This document shows positions 56,106-64,000 of a DNA stretch of 64,000 nucleotides, piece by piece. This DNA comes from Cydia pomonella. Its lineage: Eukaryota; Arthropoda; Insecta; Lepidoptera; Tortricidae. Both the position numbers and the translations under genes were made by a program. Numbering within the stretch: position 1 is the first letter of the stretch; every line of letters begins with the position of its first letter. The notes under the pieces are model-generated. The model was given only the letters and a program-made list of their open reading frames with translations. It made no database searches and was not told the origin of the DNA. The stretch is taken from contig NC_084728.1 in NCBI RefSeq assembly GCF_033807575.1, positions 4,043,451 to 4,107,450 of the forward strand, written 5' to 3'.

Positions 56106-56251
56106 TTAGTGCCGCCTCTGCCCTCAGGATCCTCCGACATCCGTCCATGTGTCAACAAGTAGTGATGGTTATCGGCTTATATATCAACATACCACAATAT
56201 AATAACTATAAATTAAAATTAAATTTTGAAGCTAAGTGTACATTATAACGT

Positions 56252-59200
56252 TTAGCTTCTCAAAGTCAGAGCCAGAGGTATGCCGCCTTTGACGCTCTGT
56301 ACGATATGAGCCGCGGGGTCGACGAGCGGCTTCACGCGCGTGTTCTTAGATGGCGCCACTGTGAATTTGTAGAGGATCGCTGCAAGCCCTGCTAGCGACT
56401 GCATTAGTCCAAGGCGCTCACCTATCGAAGAACGGGTATTTTAAGTATAAGTAAAATTAATTATTTTATAAGTCAATTACATCCAACTTGCTATCGCCCG
56501 ATGTCAGTCCCGATGTCGGGCCCGAGCAGAGTATTTTTCCGTTTCACCAAGTAGTAGTAGCAGTATTTGACATGTAAAAAATACTTTGTCTATATTTATT
56601 TTTTTTACATTTTTAATTTTTTTACATTTCAACTCTTGTTAACTTGGAGGATTTAAAAACTGGAGACGCTTTGAGTGTAATTTTCTGTACAAAACAGTCT
56701 GCCGGTTTTTGCGGGGGAGGGGCACGTCAAATGTATGGCTATTTCTACGTAACGTACAAATAGCCATGTCAGATAAACGTCAGTCCATACAATACATATG
56801 ACCATTGCCCGAGCTTTTCGACAGAGGGGTAAGCTCTTAAAGGCGTCTCCAGATGTTAAATCCTCCAAGCTTGTTAACGATGTGCGGATATTCCGTGAAA
56901 CAGAAAACGATTATCAGGCGACATGGGAGACACGGGACTGATTTCGGGCCCGATATCGGGAAGTAATCGGCCCATTCGTTTGCGCTCGTCAGTAATCATC
57001 GAGTTATCATGGCGACGTGCAGTGAAAGCATTAGACTGCAACTGATAATTATCAGTAAATTATATTTAATAAATGATTGCATGACTCAGGTTTCTTGCGA
57101 ATGATGCAGTTCTTATCATCTGGCATAGATAACAAGTCAGACATTATTGTGATAAAAGAATAACTAAATATATAGATATTGGCACACCTCAGGTAAAAGA
57201 TACAGCTTAAAGAAAAACTACTGATTAGTGGGAATCTAATAAAGTAAATGAAAAAAGCTGCCAAAATAGTATATGTTAAGCAAGGGATGAAAGGCACCTT
57301 TTTATACTATTTACGTCGGTAGCAAAAAAGCATACGGCTTGCCTGTAGCCTATGTACGCCTGTGTTCGTGAAAAGATTTTTTTGGCAGCATTGGTCCTTG
57401 GATTCAAGGTTGGATTTAAGTGGACCAAAATTGTTGATGTAATTTTTAGGGGGGGGGGGGGGGGGGGGTTACTATATCTTGATATCTACATATAGATAGT
57501 TAAAAGTTTGGTATCGAATTCATTTATGGTATCATTGGTATGGTACCGTTCCAAAGTAATAACATATAAAAAAAAAAAAACAGGTAATTCACATTTTACT
57601 TTACAGATTTAGTTTCAATTTGGTATAGAGATACTGTGAGTCTCGGGGAAGAACATTATTACTATAATTTTCATCTAAGGATGAAAAGGAGGGTGGAAAT
57701 TTGTACGAGGAATCAATAACCACTAAATCGATTTACATGAAAAATGGCATGGTCTACCTACATCTTTGATTTAGTTGAAAATTATACAAAATTTGACCGT
57801 TTTAAACATCAGACGTCTCCAAGGCTGAAATTAAGAGAAAACCTCCCCAACAAGCATCAAAAATCTGGGTGGCTTTATTTTTTAAATAGGCACATCGTAC
57901 GGACACAAAGATTTATTCTGCCAGGAAACCTTTGGTTCAGAGAAAGCGTATTTCACCTTTTTATGTCGTGAATAAACGCAAAATTCGAATTTCGAATACG
58001 AGGAAAGTAAATCACATGTGTCCCTACTTTACAAAACATGAATACTTAAGTAATTTAAGTAGAAACTTACATCATTTACATTCGCTGAATAGTTAGAGGT
58101 AAACGGATTATTATTTACTACCTGTTGCCCACGACTTCTTACGCGTGGATTTATTTCCCGAAACACACTTCTCAACCCCTTTACAACCCTATTAGGGGCA
58201 TAATTTTCAAAAGCACTAAAATTATTTTTTGTACTTTCTAATAGTTTTTCATCTTTCCTATTAATTTCAAGACCCTACTCAAATCGTTCCTGTTACAAAC
58301 TTTCAACCCCTTTTTTTAACCCTAATAGGGGATGAATTTTCAAAAAACGCTCAATTAATTTTACTCGTACTTTATGAAAATATCTTATTATGAAGTTTCA
58401 AGTTCCTGATCCCCATACAAACGTTCATCTCCTGTTTAACCCTCTTAGGGGATGAATTTCCAAAAACGCGGAAATTACTTTTCTTATATTTTTATATAAC
58501 ACGTTTTCACGTTCAGGTTAAGTTTCAAGTTCCTAACTCAAAATAAAAATGGATCCCCATACAAAGGTTCAACCCCTTTTTAACTCCGTTAGGGGTTGAA
58601 TTTTTCAAAATCGCTTATTATCTCTTATACACTTTATAACATCAACTTAGTGTGTAAATTTTAAATTTCTATTTTTGTAGTTTCGTATTTCATTGATGAA
58701 TCAGTCAATTAGTCGCTCACACGATCACAGTGACACTCGCATTTATATGTACCTAGATCGGGACTTCAATTTTGAAATGGTAACTTGCTAATATACGATA
58801 AATCTATTTGAACCGAATTTTCATTGCTAAATAATATATACAAAAAAATTGTACTTGGAATTTAAACTCCCAAAGATCGACGAGTGTATCACTCGGACGT
58901 AACGGAACGGAACGTATCGGTCGAGAAACGTATCTCTTTCAACCCGCTTCTTAGATAAACAATGACAAGGGAAATAGTAGATTGTTAACCAAGGGAAGAA
59001 AGGCTTTTATATCAGTCGAGGTTTGGCGTAAAATTAGGAAAGTAAAATTCATCTGTTTTAAAAAAACATGACTCAGTGTAAACTTTTATGCTACTCATTT
59101 CTTGAGGGTCTTCATTTAAACTTTTTCTTTCACAATTTAGATAAAAGATAAAAGTAGGTATCGCTATTTATGGAGTTAAATATCAGAATGGAAATCGTAC

Positions 59201-61811
59201 AATAAATCCATTTAAAACCCAATTTTAATTGCATATTGTAAAACAATAAACCTACTTGGAAAGTAAAATGCTCAAGAGCAGAAACGCATCACTTCTGCAC
59301 ACTTCATAGAACAACAACCAGAGAAAGTATTTAGAGCATGGGAAATGAAAATATTTTGCTTACCAATACATGCTCTAGGTCCATCTCCGAACGGTAGATA
59401 CGTATTCTTCTGAATCTCCTTAAGATTATCTGGATCAAACCTCTCCGGTATAAACTTCTCAGGGTCCTTAAAGTACTTTGGATCTGTCTGGATGGCTTGC
59501 AAGGGTATGGCGATGTTTACCCCTTCTTCGATGGTGACATCTGTACCAGGAAATTGGTAGCTATCCGTGCTCTCTCTTACGAGAAAGCCCAGCGAAGGAA
59601 ACAGTCGTATACCTTCTCTGTAAATTAGAAGATTAACAAACACTGTCAACAGCAAGCTGAGCAATATAATAATCCCAAATTTAAAACTCCGCGAGTATAT
59701 ACCCGAGCACCAAGAGGGTTAAAGCGTCGTAAATACGTGGAGCCAACCGCTAGCAACTACTATGGTAAAAGGACACGTAGCTATAGCGTAAGGACACCGC
59801 GAATATTTAATGAGTTATCAGTAGAAGACGAATGTGCTAGTAAAAACATCTTTAAATCAAAAATTAAGAAGTTGCTAATAGGTACAACGCATGACTGAAT
59901 AAATAAATAGGATAGGTAAATATACTACAACAACTTATACTGTGTTAATATGATATAAATATGTATTAACCTTAGTATTATAAGTTAATCATATAATTTA
60001 GATTAAGGTACTAACGTTGAAAATGAGTGCCTCATTTCGCCGTTAAACGTAAGTTTGGCGAACCTAACACAAGTTTAAAATGTACCATACTATTTGTGAT
60101 AATAATAAAAAAAAACTGCTAAGTAAATTCTTAACACTCGCATTTCTTGTTTGTATTCGTAGTAAAATCATCATTGTCGTTCCTAATTAGAAATTATGTC
60201 TTCAGGGCCCATTTCTCGAACGGGGTATTAGACTGTCCACGAACTGTCACGTCGAAATATGGGTTACCATGGCAGCACACTAATAATATTAGACTAATAC
60301 CGTGCGAGAAATGGGCCCCAGTACAGCTGGTTACTGTGATGTGAACTTGACTTTTGAATTAGGACCGATTTTATTGGTTACGTACGTAGCTAGGCCGGCG
60401 GACAATGATGATTTTACTGCATTTTTAATGCGAACGATCTACATATATATACATGAAAACTATGATATCACAACCTCATTTACGTGTTACAACATATGAT
60501 AAGTTTAAAAACTATTTTAAATTTCGAATTTTAGCGCAAATTTTGAAACAAAGTAGGCAAATTTTACGATAAGTACTCATATATGGAGCTTAGGAATTTC
60601 TGGTAATGATGTAAAGATAGTTTTTAGTTACTGAAAGAGACAGATTTAAATATATATCAACAGACGTGAAGTATGTAATTGGCTAGCAGAATTACTTACT
60701 TAAAACACATGTGCAAATATTGCATCTCTTTTACGGCATCGTAGCAAAGTTTTCCATCATATCTGGCGAGTACTTCATCGATCTCCTGCTGGCACTTGGC
60801 CTGCTGGTCAGGGTGCAGTGCGAGCTGGTGTAGCGTGTAGCTGGTCGCCGACGAGGACGTCTCGAACCCTGCCGCGAAGAACACGAACACCTGCGCCGCC
60901 ATCAGCAGCTCATCCATCTCCAACTCCACAATATGTGGTGTCCCATCTGGGTTCCTCTTCTCTATAGACTCCCCCACAATCTTGCCCTTTTGCTTCAATT
61001 CTAGAAGCAAGTCAATAAAATCATTTCTGCCTGAAGGCTTATAGTTTCTCTGCTCCATGATACCTTTAACTAAAGCTACTGTATTTCTTTCAATTTCTGG
61101 CGCTAAATATTCAAAATTTTTAAATGGTTCCGTAGCCACTTCCTTTAAAAAGAACATTAATCCGTCTCTAATTGTGAACGTGAAAATACGTTTGCCTAGC
61201 TTTCTGAACGTTGAGGTTTCGTCGGAGATGGAGTCGGTGTCTAAGCCGAAGCCGCAGGCGCCGATGAAGTCGGTGGTGTAGCGCGCCATGAGGTCGCGCA
61301 CGTCCACCTCCGCGCCGCGCTCCGCGGCGGCGGCGGCCGTGCGCTGCAGCCGCTGAGTCCTCTCCACGATCAGAGGGAACATCGCCTTCAGCTTGCCGGA
61401 CGTGAAGGCGGGCGTCAACCTCTGCCGAAGCAGCTTCCACAAATCTCCGTCCGCGAAAAACAGGTTTTTCATCATCGGCTCTCTCACAGTCTTGTGAGCG
61501 ATCAATCCTCTCGGATAGAAGTTATTGAAGTCTGTTATTAGGACATTTTTTATTAATTCCGGGTCTCGGATCATAAGTGCTTTTGAATTTGCGAGATAAA
61601 ATCCGACAAACTTTTCTTCAGGGTATCTTCTGTACAATTCTGTGAAGTAATCGGTCAAGCTTTGTTTCTGGAGGAACATGCGAGATGTGCTACCCACAAA
61701 AGGCAATGGCTTGTCATATTTGACGCCTTTCTTTCTCCAATAGTCGTATCCATGTGTACCGTATAAATACAGGGACCAAATTAGCACTATAATACCTATA
61801 TAAACTAACAT
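56252..61811 (-). CDS. Cytochrome P450, CYP6 family (gene D), 3 exons, minus strand
   Basis: Exons 60700-61811, 59364-59617 and 56252-56421 join to 511 aa. Splice sites are GTAAGT/TTTACAG (phase 2) and GTAAGC/CGATAG (phase 1), the same positions as in genes A-C. ATG 61811 begins MLVYIGIIVLIWSLYLYG, a membrane anchor; an open extension upstream is not hydrophobic. Signatures: WKLLR and AGFET in exon 1, EGIR at 372-375 by the same numbering, PERF, and FGDGPRACIG with Cys454. It is tail-to-tail with gene C and the most diverged in exons 2 and 3 (ends 'PLALTLRS'), yet its two GC-rich exon 1 tracts match the others. Expected ER mono-oxygenase of foreign compounds. Confidence 0.92.
56422..57300. 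other. Gene D intron 2, first part
   Basis: It contains an inverted pair (about 56640-56675 and 56835-56875; GGAGGATTTAAAAACTGGAG and a complementary CCAGATGTTAAATCCTCC) that marks a MITE of about 230 bp. No gene. Confidence 0.4.
57310..57365 (-). mobile_element. LINE tail fragment
   Basis: AAAAAAGCATACGGCTTGCCTGTAGCC is a diverged inverted copy of the CR1/Jockey-like tail. Confidence 0.4.
58140..58640. repeat. Degenerate tandem 'CCCCTTTTTAACCC' repeat
   Basis: About four units of roughly 130 bp, each with TCAACCCCTTTTTAACCCT, a TAGGGG(A/T)TGAATTTTCAAAA block and an AT-rich spacer. Common in lepidopteran introns. Confidence 0.6.
58641..59363. other. Gene D intron 2, last part
   Basis: AT-rich, no named repeat and no coding frame. 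The acceptor of exon 3 is far to the left, at 56422. Confidence 0.35.
59758..59897 (+). mobile_element. LINE reverse-transcriptase C-terminal remnant in gene D intron 1
   Basis: Plus-strand reading 'KRTRSYSVRTPRIFNELSVE' then 'NIFKSKIKKLLIGTTHD' and a stop. RxxSYSxRTPRxxNEL...FKxxIKKxL is typical of the end of Jockey/CR1-type LINE proteins. Confidence 0.55.
60203..60321. mobile_element. 'GGGCCCATTTCTCG' MITE
   Basis: Ends CAGGGCCCATTTCTCGAACG and CGAGAAATGGGCCCCAG are inverted copies with a 119-bp span; they resemble hAT-type ends. In gene D intron 1. Confidence 0.65.
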
Positions 61812-62520
61812 ATTCACGTTGATGAATAGCTCGTTGTGTCTGCTTGTTAATCTTATTCTGAACAATAATGATAACACGTTCAAAATTTATAAGCTCGTAT
61901 CTTTTGATAATGCTAATCAATGACCTAATATCAGAAACATCAGAGTTTAATGTTCGCGAAAAGAGATTAGAAAAGTCGGACAAATCATAAAGTTCAGTTC
62001 TACCAAAATACTAATTAAGCAAGGTCTTAGGGTCTACTAGGGGTGCACTTTTTATCTTGGTTCCATGGTTGTTGTTTTATGAAACTTTAACCGATCTTTA
62101 TGAAAAGCAGAAACGCAGTTCATATAAACGTAATTTATTACGTTGCATATGAAGAGGATCGGCCTTATGGGTAAGGAATTAGGGATCAACACATAGATAT
62201 ATATGTATTTGACCTCCGGAGAGAGCACTGGTGTCTCCTTGAGAGAGTCAGAATATGGAACATATTATCCAGCATTGTCATCTTAGGTTAAATGTACAAT
62301 CGTTTCACCTTCTTCAGCTGTTTTAAACAGCATGCAAATTTATACAATGATAATAATGAGTTACTATACAAATATAAAAGTATAATAATCCATTAACCTT
62401 GTTTGTCCCCTAAAAGTACGGGGTACTTTGCGTCAAATCTGGTAGTCCTGATTTTTTGCAGACTTATTTATGATGTTTGTTCAATAAATAATCCAAGTTT
62501 GTGACCTCGCGCGCCGAACG
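61812..62520. other. Upstream region of P450 gene D
   Basis: It should hold the promoter and leader of gene D. No clear core promoter or repeat is seen. Confidence 0.35.
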
Positions 62521-62601
62521 CAATTTTGTCAAAAACCGCGAAAATTTCGGTATTTTTTCAGATTTGGGCGATCATAACCCTAAAGTACTCATTTTTAATA
62601 G

Positions 62602-63005
62602 TTAATAATCAAACGAACTTACCTGTGAAGTTTGATTACAATTATGCGAGTATCCAAATCCAAGACAACAAATATAATTTACTAGCAGCAGTACACGTTA
62701 TCGTGCAGTCCAAGTCACACATTTTAGAGATTATAGTATTTAAAAAACAAGTTCGCGCTGTCCCTCTCACTCGCTACGCTGCGTTCCTGCTTCGACATCG
62801 CTCCTCCAGTATCATTATTTCAGAGTTATTTTTGTGTTATTAACAGAGACTATTTTATTTTCATTTTTGGGGATGGGGGGCGGGTCTTTGTTGTCTTGGA
62901 TTTGGATACTCGCATAATTGTAATCAAACTTCACAGGTAAGTTCGTTTGATTATTAATTATACTTCGTATCCAAATCCAAGACAACAAATATAATTTACT
63001 AGCAG
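62602..63005. mobile_element. Inverted-repeat element 'CCAAATCCAAGACAAC'
   Basis: A 70-75-bp arm (TAATAATCAAACGAACTTAC to CCAAATCCAAGACAACAAA, 62602-62671) is repeated inverted at 62887-62960 with almost no change. The last part of the arm occurs a third time, direct, at 62968-63006 (GTATCCAAATCCAAGACAAC to TTTACTAGCAG). Confidence 0.7.
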
Positions 63006-63524
63006 ATGTTCAGAGCTTTGTATTTAAATTCAAATCCTGAATGCGAAAATAAAATAAAATATCGATATCAAATCAGTATGTTACGAACATACTGATATTA
63101 TTGATTTTGACTAAAGAGAACAACGTACCACCTAGAAGTTATTAATTTATATCCAATTTAAATAATTATTTATGAATCTACATAGTATAAATGTAAAATG
63201 TATGTATAGCATAATAAAATATTATAATGATAAGCGTCATGCATTAAGGAGTGAAATTGCTCTTGGTATTTCATTTCGTTAATATTAAAAAAGTATAAAA
63301 CTTTCTTTGATTTCACTGTAGTATATTGATAAAGTTGTATATATCTAAATATTCACAAGGTACAACTATTTTTATGTCATTTACAAGCCAGGACGCCATT
63401 AAGTGTAAATGTGTTTTCAAGCTTTAGTTGGCTCTAAATAAGTTTTAGATGGGCATTTTCTGTCTGTAACCATATAAACAAACCATTTTGTATAATTTAG
63501 AATTTACCAACCATTCTCTGGATG

Positions 63525-63650
63525 TAATTACAACGGAGACAAACAAGCATACGGCCCGCCTGATGGTAAACAATCACCGTAGCCTATGAATGCCCGCTAC
63601 TGCAGAGGTATATTACATGCGCGTTACTGACCCTAAAATATAATCTAATT
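63525..63650 (-). mobile_element. LINE tail fragment
   Basis: GACAAACAAGCATACGGCCC through ACATGCGCGTTACTGACCC is an inverted copy of the tail at 46415-46520. Confidence 0.55.
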
Positions 63651-64000
63651 TTATGTTACGACACTTTAAAGTTAATTTTGAATACAGCAATCAATACTTT
63701 CCTCGGTAAATAGCCTTTGAGTGAGGTAGATAAAGGAGAATTTTCTTCATTTTAAAGCTACCATAAATATCAAGGCTATATGTAAGTACTTTAAAACTAA
63801 GTCTGGACAATTACTAGTAGAGTATCCTGTAGGTATTAAGTATTTGAAACTTATCACTTTGAAAATATAGATGGACTAATTTTAGTTATTACCACAGATC
63901 AAGAAATAGTAATATGATATTATTTATAACTAAATAGCTAATCTCATCTGCTTATGCGTATCTGAACGATGATGGCTACTACGCTAACAAGTGGCAAGGA
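63651..64000. other. Right edge, no gene seen
   Basis: AT-rich DNA without a coding frame or named repeat. Confidence 0.35.

Overview
The window is insect nuclear DNA, almost certainly from a moth or butterfly. The evidence is a cluster of four complete CYP6-type cytochrome P450 genes with the same three-exon layout, repeat families that are widespread in Lepidoptera (tRNA-derived SINEs, RTE-like and CR1/Jockey-like LINE tails, 'GGTTCCGTAGCC' and 'AACCGACTTC' elements, many palindromic MITEs), and an AT-rich, repeat-dense background.

Positions 1-9300 hold an endogenous Polinton/adintovirus-like element. On the minus strand are a 222-aa gene, a 403-aa putative major capsid protein, a 70-aa overlapping ORF, a 237-aa putative second capsid protein, an adenain-like cysteine protease and a 286-aa protein with a parvovirus-type phospholipase A2 domain. 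Divergently on the plus strand are a packaging ATPase (one frameshift), an intact DUF8207-type protein and a chromodomain integrase (two frameshifts). A further minus-strand gene at the right edge is spliced. No DNA polymerase B is visible; it may lie left of position 1 or be absent. Five genes of the block share a TATA box about 30-35 nt upstream of a CAGT/TCACT initiator, which suggests one transcription programme.

Positions 9400-11500 hold a SINE and about 480 bp of G-rich DNA. From 11579 to 61811 lie the four P450 genes: A (11579-14908, +), B (20765-28235, +), C (48440-53539, +) and D (56252-61811, -). Each has a long first exon, a phase-2 intron just before the ExxR motif and a phase-1 intron inside the heme-binding loop. 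All four spliced frames are open (513, 512, 516 and 511 aa) with every P450 signature. Two GC-rich tracts of exon 1 are nearly identical in all four although flanking codons diverge, which suggests gene conversion. The family is expected to be microsomal mono-oxygenases handling plant toxins and other foreign compounds.

Between genes B and C a fifth host gene can be assembled on the minus strand (31635-42678). Four small exons with matching phases encode a 180-aa protein with a signal peptide that I do not recognise. Its 8.3-kb last intron holds a 2.3-kb palindromic minisatellite (120-bp units in a 600-bp higher-order pattern) and a 1.39-kb hAT-like element with an 8-bp target duplication; an empty-site paralogue lies at 52.9-53.1 kb. 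The rest of the window is intron and intergenic DNA filled with nested MITEs, SINEs and LINE fragments, several with readable target-site duplications.
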